A stretch of DNA of 64,000 nucleotides, from contig JAPPOG010000069.1 of the NCBI GenBank assembly GCA_028818225.1, positions 62,001 to 126,000 on the forward strand. Direction: 5' to 3'. The first letter of the stretch is position 1. The number at the start of each line of letters is the position of its first letter. Shown in pieces: positions 54,066 to 62,398 of the stretch. Source of the DNA: Gammaproteobacteria bacterium (GTDB lineage Bacteria; Pseudomonadota; Gammaproteobacteria; Pseudomonadales; Pseudohongiellaceae). The notes beneath the pieces were generated by a model, which saw only the letters and a list, made by a program, of their open reading frames with translations, was not told where the DNA came from and did no database searches. The position numbers and the translations under genes were made by a program.

Positions 54066-54102
54066 GCTCACCAGCAAAAAAACCTACAAGAAGGTTTACA
54101 TC

Positions 54103-54810
54103 ATGAATAAATTCGCAGCTTCAATAGTTAAAAACAGTATCATTCTGCTCTTATTTGCCCTGCTTGCTCTACCGGCAAGCGCGCAGCGAGGGACAGATCC
54201 AACGGTCTGGAACGATGCCATGGACAGGTTTGCCAGAGAGGATCGTATGAATCCTCCGCCATCTGGTGCAATTGTGCTGACAGGAAGTTCATCAATCGCT
54301 CGCTGGAATGATCAGGCGGCAAAAGCCCTGGCGCCTCTGACGATAATTCCCCGCGGATTTGGCGGGAGCGTCATGAATGATGTGCTCTATCACCTGGATG
54401 CCGTGGCCCTTCAATATAGTCCAAGAGCCATTCTCATCTATGAAGGTGATAACGATACGGCCTATGGTATTCCGGAAGAAGAGATTGTTGCTTCGTTTAA
54501 ACAAATTGTTGAGCAGGTGCATAGGGCGCTGCCCGAAACCAGAATCTATGTCATGGCAGTGAAGCCTTCTACCCTGAGAGTTAATGTCTGGGAAAACGCC
54601 CAGAGAGTTAGTGCGGGTTACAAGGAAGTAGCTGAGAACAATCCCCTTGTTTACTACATTGATTCAGCTAATCCTTTTCTGCGAGCCGATGGCTCAGTTA
54701 TGACTGACATCTTCATTGAAGACGGATTACATTTGAATGACATGGGTAATTTGATCTGGGGATCCATTATCCGCGCTGCCCTGATGCCACAGGAAGCCCG
54801 ATACGAATAA
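54103..54810 (+). CDS. Exported SGNH/GDSL hydrolase
   Basis: The 235-residue protein has a signal peptide ending PASAQ and the SGNH blocks: IVLTGSSSIARWND (nucleophile Ser), IIPRGFGGSVMNDV (block II Gly), LIYEGDNDTAYG (block III Asn) and DGLHLNDMG (block V Asp and His). It is a periplasmic ester hydrolase. The ATG at 54103 follows AGAAGG; the upstream frame to 54028 runs into the sulfotransferase gene. The pairing with a sulfotransferase may be chance. Confidence 0.86.
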   Translation: MNKFAASIVKNSIILLLFALLALPASAQRGTDPTVWNDAMDRFAREDRMNPPPSGAIVLTGSSSIARWNDQAAKALAPLTIIPRGFGGSVMNDVLYHLDAVALQYSPRAILIYEGDNDTAYGIPEEEIVASFKQIVEQVHRALPETRIYVMAVKPSTLRVNVWENAQRVSAGYKEVAENNPLVYYIDSANPFLRADGSVMTDIFIEDGLHLNDMGNLIWGSIIRAALMPQEARYE

Positions 54811-54834
54811 GCCTCTTCTCAAGTTCTGGTACGA

Positions 54835-55539
54835 ATGAATACTCTGGATCTCTTGCAGGCAGTAATCTTGCTGGGTGCACCTCTGGTTGCGCTCAGCTGG
54901 TTTATTTTCACCTGGTTATTTAGCTCCGGGGAGATAGACCGCCAAGATGATCATAAAACAATTGCCAGCAGACTTAAAAAAATGAAGAAGGTCATTGCGG
55001 AAAATGAGAATCAGAACGCCAACTACGTTTATGAAAAATGGACCTGGTTTGGCACAGGATTTTACGGGCTTGCTGGTCTCTGGACATTTGCAGTAATCGA
55101 AATCTCTCAATTCTTCGGTTTTATCTTTAATTTTCCAGGCTTCGAAGCTCTATTCGGTGATGGTGTTATTAGTTTTATTGTCGAATTCATGGTCAACCAG
55201 TTGGGCAATGTTATTCAGGCCTTTGTCTGGTTCATGTACTGGCCCGCGGACTCAATGGTTATCTGGGTATTAGTTGCTTATCTCGGGTACTGGGTGGGCG
55301 TTGAGTTAGCAAGGCGCAATGTTGAGCTTCCTATCGGGCAATGGATGAAAAAGTTGGATGAGTTCTCGCCAGAGTTAAAGAAGAACTTCAATGAAATTGT
55401 CGAGCCGGCAAAAGACAGGGCGCAGTCAATTTCCCGTAATATCGCCAAATCCGCAAAGAAAGCGTCTGCTAATTTGCATTCAGCAAAAAAAGTAATTGGC
55501 CAGGAACAAGCTAAGTCAATCGATAAAGAAAAAGCTTAG
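54835..55539 (+). CDS. Membrane protein of unknown function
   Basis: The 234-residue protein has an N-terminal membrane helix (LLQAVILLGAPLVALSWFIF), a charged loop and about three more hydrophobic segments (YGLAGLWTFAVIEISQFFGF and WVLVAYLGYWVGVELA among them). The C-terminal tail from about residue 180 is charged, lysine-rich and helical (AKSAKKASANLHSAKKVIG). I did not recognise the family. It follows the SGNH gene by 24 bases on the same strand. Confidence 0.7.
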   Translation: MNTLDLLQAVILLGAPLVALSWFIFTWLFSSGEIDRQDDHKTIASRLKKMKKVIAENENQNANYVYEKWTWFGTGFYGLAGLWTFAVIEISQFFGFIFNFPGFEALFGDGVISFIVEFMVNQLGNVIQAFVWFMYWPADSMVIWVLVAYLGYWVGVELARRNVELPIGQWMKKLDEFSPELKKNFNEIVEPAKDRAQSISRNIAKSAKKASANLHSAKKVIGQEQAKSIDKEKA

Positions 55540-55555
55540 AGCAGAGTAGACTAAA

Positions 55556-55648
55556 CTAAACTTTTTCGATTATTAGTTCCCGGTTAATTCTAATTTCCAG
55601 CCCTGGTTCTTGTGGCATCGCCAGTAATCCTTCGCTATCAACTTCTGG
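55556..55648 (-). pseudogene. C-terminal tail of an enolase-superfamily-like gene, in frame after the TldE stop
   Basis: Thirty codons directly follow the TAG of the TldE/PmbA-like gene in the same frame and end at a second TAG. They read PEVDSEGLLAMPQEPGLEIR and then INRELIIEKV. The segment with PxxPGLxIxxN resembles the extreme C-terminus of mandelate-racemase/muconate-lactonising enzymes. No more of such a gene is present, so it looks like a leftover end after a deletion. Confidence 0.35.
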
Positions 55649-56998
55649 CTAAATAGCGTCGCTCACACTGGATAAGTTAAACCCATTGACTTTCAGAGCT
55701 GGAACAACAATTGGTGTACTCACTGAGCTGTTCTCAGATGCAGCTACTCTTGTGCTCGGACTCAGCATTTCCACATTTTGCAGCATCGCTATCAGGGATT
55801 GATTAAAGCGGAAGTTTGTAACTGGTCTCGAAATTCTTCCGTTTTCAATTAAGAAAGTACCGTCCCGGGTCAGGCCTGTGTGAGAAACGATACGAGGATT
55901 TAATCCCCGTATGTACCAGAAGCGCGTCAACAAGACTCCACGTTCGGTCGAGGCTATCATCTCTTCTAAACTGGAATCGCCACCCTGCATGATAAAGTTT
56001 GAAGGGCCTGCAATTGGCTCCTGGTCTTGTTGCTTGGCCCAATAGCGGGAGCGGGATAAACTTTCCAGCTTACCGGCGTTTACCCAGACTTTTGGGCTCA
56101 CAGGCTGGCCGCTATTTGAGAAAGGCGCTGTTTCAGCATCGGGGTGCGCAGGATCGCTGTATAAAGTGACTTTCTCATCGAAAAGAATTTCGCCGATACG
56201 ATTACCGCCAGCTGGATTTGAAAAATACGATCTGCCTTCGTCAGCAGTTCGTTGATTAAAGGCATTCATCATCCTTAGCATGAGCATACCAACGGCGGTT
56301 GGTTCCAGGATGGCAGTGTATTCTCCTGGCTCCAGGGCGGTCTTGTTCCAATTACGGCATTTGCGCACGGCATCTGCTGCGACTCGTGTGCTCTCGATAT
56401 TATTCCAGTCATTGGCTTCATCGCCGGCCCATCCCGATTGGAGTCCGTCAGGTGAGCGAGAGGTCAGGGTATACGCAACGCCGGTACTGGAATGACTGCC
56501 AAACAAACCACTTGACGTAGCTACTGCAGAAGTTCCGGCTCTGACATCCATATAGGAAGCGGCGACCTGATTGGCGGCTTGTGCCTGGCGGATGGCCAAT
56601 GCGGCGGCTTCCGCGCGTGTTTGTGGTTCCAGGCTGCCGGTAGAGTCATAATAAGCCGCTACACGATTAAAATTTTGCGGCCCAAGTTCTTCCATATATT
56701 CCGGGTTGTTCGGAGCGAGACGTGCCATTTCCTCGGAGCGCCTTACCGCCTGTTCCAGCTCGGAATCGTCGAAACGATTAGTGCTGACGGTTGCAATTTT
56801 ATTACCGAAAACGCTGGTAATAGTGATTTCGGTATTGTCTCTGCCGCCTGCACTGGTTATGCGATTGGTTGCAACCCGGGTATAGCCGCGCCAGCCCGAA
56901 TCGATATTGACACGGCAATGGTCCGCTTGCGACAAAAGGAGAATGCGATCGCTTATTGAGCGCAAATCGTTAGTTGATAATCCTTTCTGTTCTGCCAT
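55649..56998 (-). CDS. TldE/PmbA-like metalloprotease-complex subunit
   Basis: The 449-residue protein matches the TldD/PmbA superfamily: an N-terminal half with TNRITSAGGRDNTEITITSV, then EMARLAPNNPEYMEELGPQN, and a C-terminal half with VGMLMLRMMNAFNQRTADEG and GVLLTRFWYIRGLNPRIVSH. It lacks the HExxxH zinc motif, as TldE/PmbA subunits do, so it is the non-catalytic partner. It has no signal peptide. It starts 10 bases after the TldD-like gene, which has a Tat signal; the two presumably form a heterodimer that could be exported together. Confidence 0.9.
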   Translation of the reverse strand: MAEQKGLSTNDLRSISDRILLLSQADHCRVNIDSGWRGYTRVATNRITSAGGRDNTEITITSVFGNKIATVSTNRFDDSELEQAVRRSEEMARLAPNNPEYMEELGPQNFNRVAAYYDSTGSLEPQTRAEAAALAIRQAQAANQVAASYMDVRAGTSAVATSSGLFGSHSSTGVAYTLTSRSPDGLQSGWAGDEANDWNNIESTRVAADAVRKCRNWNKTALEPGEYTAILEPTAVGMLMLRMMNAFNQRTADEGRSYFSNPAGGNRIGEILFDEKVTLYSDPAHPDAETAPFSNSGQPVSPKVWVNAGKLESLSRSRYWAKQQDQEPIAGPSNFIMQGGDSSLEEMIASTERGVLLTRFWYIRGLNPRIVSHTGLTRDGTFLIENGRISRPVTNFRFNQSLIAMLQNVEMLSPSTRVAASENSSVSTPIVVPALKVNGFNLSSVSDAI

Positions 56999-57008
56999 AG
57001 TAAAATTG

Positions 57009-58655
57009 CTATGCCGTATTGATAATATCTATATTTCGAAACAGCGAAATTGGGCAGCCATGGGAAACTGCATTGACCTGAATGGGTTGTCCTTTGGCAT
57101 CGCCAAAAGAAGCGCCGAGAAAATAAGTACTGTCGCCGCCTAATACATCCAGCGAATTCCAGAACTCAGGTGTTCTGCCTACATAAGCTACATCCCGGAG
57201 CATCTGGTATTTCTGGCCGTTACGGATTTCCCAGAATACCTGACCTGCGAATTGGAGGTTATAACGTTGTTGGTCGATGGAATAGGAACCACGTCCTTCG
57301 ATTAATATGCCCCTGTCAGTGGCGGCGATAACTTCCTCTTCGCTCAGGTCTTCTTCGCCTGGCATCAAGCTAACGTTTGGCATGCGCTGAAAAGGCATGC
57401 TTTCCCAGTTCTGTCCGTAAGCGCAGCCATGACTCCGGCTCACGCCAGTCAATGATTCAATCCACGCCGCCTGCTCACGGGTAGTCTGATAATCGACGAA
57501 CACGCCATTTTCGATAATCGGCCAGGATTCTGCGGGAACCCCTTCATCATCCCAGCCGATAGTCGCACAACCGCCGACTTCTGTTCGGTTGCCCACGAAC
57601 TGCATGAACTCCGGACCCAGACGAAGTTGTCCTAATACCTCTTCAGGAGGATGTAAGAAAGAAGTACCGGCATAGTTTGCTTCGTAACCGTAAGCACGAT
57701 CCAGTTCTGTTGGGTGACCAATAGCTTCATGGATCGTTAGCCAGAGGTTAGAAGGTTGTAATACCAGATCCCATTGCCCAGGTTCTACGGAAACTGCGTT
57801 CAGCTTCATCGCGGCTTCTTCAGCCCATCTGGGTGCGTTACCAACCAGGTCCAGGCCCAATACATATTCATAACCTCTGCCGGCCGGTTCAACTACCGCG
57901 CTGCGGGATTGAAAATCCGTGCCATCAGCAGAGATGGCGGTGATATTCATTGATGGATTTATTCGAAACAGAGTCTGATCGATGAAAGATCCCTCCGAGG
58001 TAGCAACCAGGCGTTCTTCTTTTACTGAGAGTATAGAGCTCGAAGTAAAGCGGATGTTCTGTTCCCGCAATGCTTCCGCATTGGCATTCAATAGGAGCGC
58101 TGCCTTCTCTTCCAGTGAAACAGAAAAAGGGTCGATACTATGAGGAGTTACCCAATTCTCGTTGGGGTAAACATCTACCGGTGCCAAGGTTGTTGGCGCT
58201 GGCGCAACAGAATTATTGGCTCTGGCTATCGCTACCGCTTCCCGTGCCATGTTGGCGATGTCTTGTCGATTCAAATTACGCGTAGCAGAGAAGCCCCAAC
58301 TACCACCGACTAATGCGCGAACGTTTATGCCGAATGAATCAGTGTTCTGGACCTGGGTAATAGTTTGCTCGCGCGTACCGATAGCTTCGAACTGTGTGCG
58401 GATTATTCTTCCATCAGCGTAGTCAGCCCCTGCTGACATTGCAACATCGATAGCATGTTGCAATAACTCTCGTTCAGTAGAAGTCAGGCTTTGTGCAGCA
58501 ACAGACGATGAACTGGCAAGCAGTACTCCCGCCGCCGAGCCGGCACTGGCAATCTTCAAAAAGTCTCGCCGGGAAAATTGTCTTGCCAGATGCAGTGGCG
58601 CTCCTTCTTGAGATAGAGAACCCAGATGATTTACGGGCAGTGGTAATTTACTCAC
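57009..58655 (-). CDS. TldD-like zinc metalloprotease with Tat signal
   Basis: The 548-residue protein has a twin-arginine signal (RQFSRRDFLKIASAGSAAGV, ending SVAAQ near residue 54). A TldD domain follows, with GADYADGRIIRTQFEAIGTR near the mature start, the zinc motif TIHEAIGHPTELDRA (HExxxH) near residue 310 and CATIGWDDEGVPAE, then EVIAATDRGILIEGRGS. TldD-type proteases cleave small unstructured peptides and mature microcins as a complex with TldE. E. coli TldD is cytosolic; this copy should be in the periplasm. Its start lies 4 bases after the S9 peptidase stop. Confidence 0.92.
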   Translation of the reverse strand: MSKLPLPVNHLGSLSQEGAPLHLARQFSRRDFLKIASAGSAAGVLLASSSSVAAQSLTSTERELLQHAIDVAMSAGADYADGRIIRTQFEAIGTREQTITQVQNTDSFGINVRALVGGSWGFSATRNLNRQDIANMAREAVAIARANNSVAPAPTTLAPVDVYPNENWVTPHSIDPFSVSLEEKAALLLNANAEALREQNIRFTSSSILSVKEERLVATSEGSFIDQTLFRINPSMNITAISADGTDFQSRSAVVEPAGRGYEYVLGLDLVGNAPRWAEEAAMKLNAVSVEPGQWDLVLQPSNLWLTIHEAIGHPTELDRAYGYEANYAGTSFLHPPEEVLGQLRLGPEFMQFVGNRTEVGGCATIGWDDEGVPAESWPIIENGVFVDYQTTREQAAWIESLTGVSRSHGCAYGQNWESMPFQRMPNVSLMPGEEDLSEEEVIAATDRGILIEGRGSYSIDQQRYNLQFAGQVFWEIRNGQKYQMLRDVAYVGRTPEFWNSLDVLGGDSTYFLGASFGDAKGQPIQVNAVSHGCPISLFRNIDIINTA

Positions 58656-58659
58656 GGTC

Positions 58660-61086
58660 TTAATTCTTCAGGGTTTCTTCGACGAGTTTATAGATTCGTC
58701 GGTACTCATCTAACCAGCTGCTGGGTTCCCGAAAGCCATGGGGTTCTATAGGGTATACAGCCAGCTCCCAATTTTCTTTCTTGAGTTCAATCAAGCGTTG
58801 TACCAGCCGCACAGAGTCTTGAAAGAATACATTGTCATCTAACATACCATGAGCAATGAGTAATGGCTTCTCCAATCCTTCGGCAAATTCGATGGGTGAG
58901 CTGCGCTCGAATGCAGCCGGATCGATGGCAGGGATATTGAGTATGTTTGAAGTGTAGCCATGATTATAGTGTGCCCAATCGGTGACCGGCCGCAATGCCG
59001 CCCCACAAGCAAACAGTTCGGGATGTTGAAACATTGCCATTAAGGTGAGAAACCCGCCATAGGAACCTCCATAAGCACAGACTCGATCTCTGTCGACTCT
59101 CTTATTTGCCACTAACCAATCGATGCCATCGGCAAGATCTTCAACTTCCGGCGTACCCATTTGCTGATAGATGGCGGTGCGCCAGTCTCTTCCATAACCT
59201 TCGGAAGCGCGGTAATCCATATCCAGCACAACATAACCCTGCTGAACCAGGAAGCTATGGAACATGAATTCACGGAAGTAACCTGACCAGCCCTGATGGG
59301 CATTTTGTAAGTAGCCGGCGCCATGAATAAAAATCACTGCCGGACGATTTGTCTCATTATTGTCTGGTGTATACACACGAGAATGTATGGGGTTGCTCAC
59401 ATGCGCAGAGGGGACTTCCACATACTCAGGTTGTGCCCAGTCAATGCTTTTAAATGCATCGCTTATGGTATCGGTGAGCTGAGTTACATTTGCATTGGGG
59501 CGGGTTTGCGCCACATAAAGTTCCGGCGGCTTGATGGCCTCGCTATGGATGATTAGTAGTTTGTCTTCGTCAGGAGATAACTGAAATTCATTCATTCCTC
59601 CAAGACTGCTTAATTGTTCGATTTCACCATCACCCAGATCGACTCGAAAAATCTCATAAATGGTAGGATGTCCAAGGTTGCCACGAAAATAAACTTGTTC
59701 ACTATCCCGAGTTAGCTGTGGCTCAAGAACTTCGAATTTGCCTCGGGTAATCTGTTGGGTATTGTTACCATCGAAAACATAAATATGTTGGTAGCCATCC
59801 AGTTCACTTAAAAAGAAATAAGACTCATTATCCGGTAACCATTCTCCCGCAAAGAACATGCGCCGGTTAATCCAGGCTGGATCATGATTGTGAAGCGCCA
59901 GTTGCATATGGCCGCTATCCAGATCAATTGGGACAGTGAGATCTGAAATTTCAGTGCTGCTCTCATCATCTTCCCGGTCACTGAGACTGAGTCCGTTGGT
60001 GTTGAGATTTAATACCCAGCGATCCTTGTTATCCCGGCTTATAGCCTGGAATGCCACCTTGCTGCCGTCATCACTCCAATCCAAATCTATGAAATACAGT
60101 TCACGGATATCTTCTTCAACTGTTGGCTCTGGATAGTCATCTCCTAGTTGGTCTCTTAGTGGTATCTCGGTGATTCCTGGTAGCCCGCTTAAATCAATGC
60201 CGGCAATTTTATGCTCACTGAGACTAATCAGATACAGGCGCTGAGGGGCGAAGTCAGTAGTACCTACCCGGGAACGCACTTCCCGATTTTCAACATAACC
60301 CGAGGCTGTAACGTAGGCAGGCATACTTCCTGCCCGTCCCGGTGTTCGTTCAGTTTTGTCCCGAATAGAGATTAGCATCCAGTTCTCGTTTGGCGAGAGC
60401 GCGGCGTTAAGCAGTTCGCTATCTTCGCCCAGATAGTAGGGAAGAGCGAGGCGAGAACTGTCCAGCTCCCGATTTTCCTCAATATATTCCTGTTCCAGTT
60501 CTTCCCGTTCTCTAGCCAGTTCGATAATGTCAAAGAGTCTTAGCTGTTGTTCATCGAGATAATTTTGCTCTTCTTCTCTGGGAGGATTTTCAAAACGGAG
60601 ATCTGCCGCCTGTGACTCAAGACCTGAATAAAGATCACGCACAAAAATAAGGTCATCTCGCTCGAAAATAACTTTATTACTGTCAGCTGAAAACAGCGGA
60701 TTAGATTCGTTCACAGCTGTGCGAGTTAATTGTGAGATTTCCCCATTCCTCAAATTTTTAACATAGATGTCACCTTCCCGAGCATAAGCTTTCAGGCGAC
60801 CATCAGGCGAAACAATGTCTCCGGCCACATCAATGGCACTGAAATCTTCCGCAAAAAGTTGTCTTAAATTTTCACCATCTATCGAGATTCGATACAAATC
60901 CGTTTGCTCAGTACTTTCGCGCTTACGTTGGAAATAAACAGATTCGCTGTCGTCCGACCAGTAAGGCTGTTGCGGTTGTCTGCCAAGCCAATCCGGGTGA
61001 GCCATGGCCTGTTCCAGGCTTATTTCTTGGGCTAAGAGCTGCGCAGAGCAGAGTAAAAAGACTGCAGATAGACATAGTTTTTTCAT
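58660..61086 (-). CDS. Exported S9-family (prolyl-oligopeptidase-type) peptidase
   Basis: The 808-residue protein has a signal peptide (MKKLCLSAVFLLCSAQLLAQ), an N-terminal beta-propeller with repeated WSDDSE- and DPAWI-type blades, and a C-terminal alpha/beta-hydrolase peptidase domain. The catalytic triad shows as CAYGGSYGGFLTLMAMF (Ser), HGMLDDNVFFQDS (Asp) and PHGFREPSSW (His). FIHGAGYLQNAHQGW is the oxyanion region. The fold and size match dipeptidyl-peptidase IV-like enzymes. The start at 61086 is chosen for the signal peptide; the open frame runs upstream into the neighbouring gene. Confidence 0.93.
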   Translation of the reverse strand: MKKLCLSAVFLLCSAQLLAQEISLEQAMAHPDWLGRQPQQPYWSDDSESVYFQRKRESTEQTDLYRISIDGENLRQLFAEDFSAIDVAGDIVSPDGRLKAYAREGDIYVKNLRNGEISQLTRTAVNESNPLFSADSNKVIFERDDLIFVRDLYSGLESQAADLRFENPPREEEQNYLDEQQLRLFDIIELAREREELEQEYIEENRELDSSRLALPYYLGEDSELLNAALSPNENWMLISIRDKTERTPGRAGSMPAYVTASGYVENREVRSRVGTTDFAPQRLYLISLSEHKIAGIDLSGLPGITEIPLRDQLGDDYPEPTVEEDIRELYFIDLDWSDDGSKVAFQAISRDNKDRWVLNLNTNGLSLSDREDDESSTEISDLTVPIDLDSGHMQLALHNHDPAWINRRMFFAGEWLPDNESYFFLSELDGYQHIYVFDGNNTQQITRGKFEVLEPQLTRDSEQVYFRGNLGHPTIYEIFRVDLGDGEIEQLSSLGGMNEFQLSPDEDKLLIIHSEAIKPPELYVAQTRPNANVTQLTDTISDAFKSIDWAQPEYVEVPSAHVSNPIHSRVYTPDNNETNRPAVIFIHGAGYLQNAHQGWSGYFREFMFHSFLVQQGYVVLDMDYRASEGYGRDWRTAIYQQMGTPEVEDLADGIDWLVANKRVDRDRVCAYGGSYGGFLTLMAMFQHPELFACGAALRPVTDWAHYNHGYTSNILNIPAIDPAAFERSSPIEFAEGLEKPLLIAHGMLDDNVFFQDSVRLVQRLIELKKENWELAVYPIEPHGFREPSSWLDEYRRIYKLVEETLKN

Positions 61087-61097
61087 GAGTTTTTCCG

Positions 61098-61544
61098 TTA
61101 GCTGATGCCGAGAGCGGGTGTCTGGTTCAGAATCCACTCTCTGTGGGTATCGATCTGTTTCTCCTGTGCTGCTATAAATCCCCGGACGCTAGAAAACAAA
61201 AACAAACATCCGAAAAATCCGATGGCTAATTGTTCGGGTAAGCCGGAATAAGGAATTATGACTCCCAGGAATAGTATGCTGGCCCCAGAAACTATGGCAA
61301 CGATAGCTAGCAAGCGTCCCGCCCAACGATGATAACTATGGAATTTATAACGGACATTTGCGGAAAATTGTAGCGGTGCCAGAGCCAGATAGATAGCGCC
61401 AGGTATCACATGCAAATTTGTAATTGTTGGAAAATAGGCAGAGCTCTCATTTGCTCCGCCGCGTAGCATAAAAAAGATAGAGCCGCCTATTCCAGCTATC
61501 GCCAGAAATCCAACTCCATAGCTTAATACTGTTTCTGCTTTCAT
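61098..61544 (-). CDS. DUF2306-like membrane protein, shortened at the C-terminus
   Basis: The 148-residue protein has four hydrophobic segments: LSYGVGFLAIAGIGGSIFFM, NLHVIPGAIYLALAPLQF, RWAGRLLAIVAIVSGASILF and GFFGCLFLFSSVRGFIAAQ. The HRWAGRL and DTHREWIL motifs match the DUF2306 family. Other members continue past HREWM with two more helices; here the chain stops eleven residues after that motif (NQTPALGIS), 11 bases before the S9 peptidase start. A lost 3' end is the simplest reading. Its start is 6 bases after the VOC gene stop. Confidence 0.75.
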   Translation of the reverse strand: MKAETVLSYGVGFLAIAGIGGSIFFMLRGGANESSAYFPTITNLHVIPGAIYLALAPLQFSANVRYKFHSYHRWAGRLLAIVAIVSGASILFLGVIIPYSGLPEQLAIGFFGCLFLFSSVRGFIAAQEKQIDTHREWILNQTPALGIS

Positions 61545-61550
61545 TCGAAA

Positions 61551-62351
61551 TTAGTATTCATCATAGCCCTCGGTTAATTCTACATATACACCGGAAGGGT
61601 CCGTGAAATAAGCAATATTAAGCCCTATGGCTGGTATTTCCCGATAGGGTACATCGAACACGATACCTCTGGCTTCCAACTGGCGGCAAAACTCTTCCAG
61701 GTTATCGACTTCGAACCCGATATGATCGATAGCGGTACCCTGTGTTGCTTGTCTACCGCTAGTATTCGCGCCGAAGCTCATATTCATACCAGGTACGTTA
61801 GTAGTCGTGGTTATGCGTCCTCGCGGTCTAATCTCCAGGTCGAACATTTCGACATACCATTGCAGTATCTCTTCCGGGTTATCTAGAAACCAGTGAACGT
61901 GATAGCCGGTAATTTCCAGATGTAACCCTTTGTCTTCCTGCATCTCGACAGCAATATTGTCAGGCAATATTACGTAGGCATTAAGTTGACCTTCAGAGCC
62001 AAAAAATATGCTTCCCACTTCCAGGCCATCGGCTCGCCATTTATCCAGGAATTTATCCATATTGCGTACTTTAAAGCCGAAATGATGCATGACCGTTTCG
62101 CGCGAGCCCATGGTAGGTTCTTGCTCGGTTAGAGCCACCATCATGTTGGGAAGTTTGGCAACGGTTAGCGGGCCTCTTTCCACGATTGATCCGTTGAAAT
62201 GTTCCACCCAGATGCGCTTGTGCTCTTCGATATCGGAAACATTTAAATGAACATGGCCAAAGGTGATGCCATTGTCATTTGGCGTCGCGAGTTGGGCCAG
62301 GGCAGCTGGTGCGAGCAGGCAAAGAAGGAATAATGAGCTTAATTTTTTCAC
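61551..62351 (-). CDS. Exported VOC-superfamily (glyoxalase-fold) protein
   Basis: The 266-residue protein has a signal peptide (KLSSLFLLCLLAPAALAQ) and two VOC modules. The first begins FGHVHLNVSDIEEHKRIWVE and includes MHHFGFKVRNMDKFLDKW; the second begins EITGYHVHWFLDNPEEILQW and includes IDHIGFEVDNLEEFCRQLEA. His and Glu residues (such as YVELTEG) suit a metal-binding dioxygenase, lyase or binding role. GTG at 62351 is the start: AAGGAG lies six bases upstream, and the signal peptide begins right there. The upstream frame from 62408 adds a non-signal stretch. The function of exported VOC proteins is little known. Confidence 0.87.
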   Translation of the reverse strand: MKKLSSLFLLCLLAPAALAQLATPNDNGITFGHVHLNVSDIEEHKRIWVEHFNGSIVERGPLTVAKLPNMMVALTEQEPTMGSRETVMHHFGFKVRNMDKFLDKWRADGLEVGSIFFGSEGQLNAYVILPDNIAVEMQEDKGLHLEITGYHVHWFLDNPEEILQWYVEMFDLEIRPRGRITTTTNVPGMNMSFGANTSGRQATQGTAIDHIGFEVDNLEEFCRQLEARGIVFDVPYREIPAIGLNIAYFTDPSGVYVELTEGYDEY

Positions 62352-62398
62352 TTTATGCTCCTTGAGGTAGTTTGGGATTAGCATAAAGACTCTAATTG

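Noticed and set aside
61087-61137. Longer N-terminus for the S9 peptidase
   Set aside because: The extension is charged and overlaps the DUF2306 gene; the signal peptide begins cleanly at 61086.
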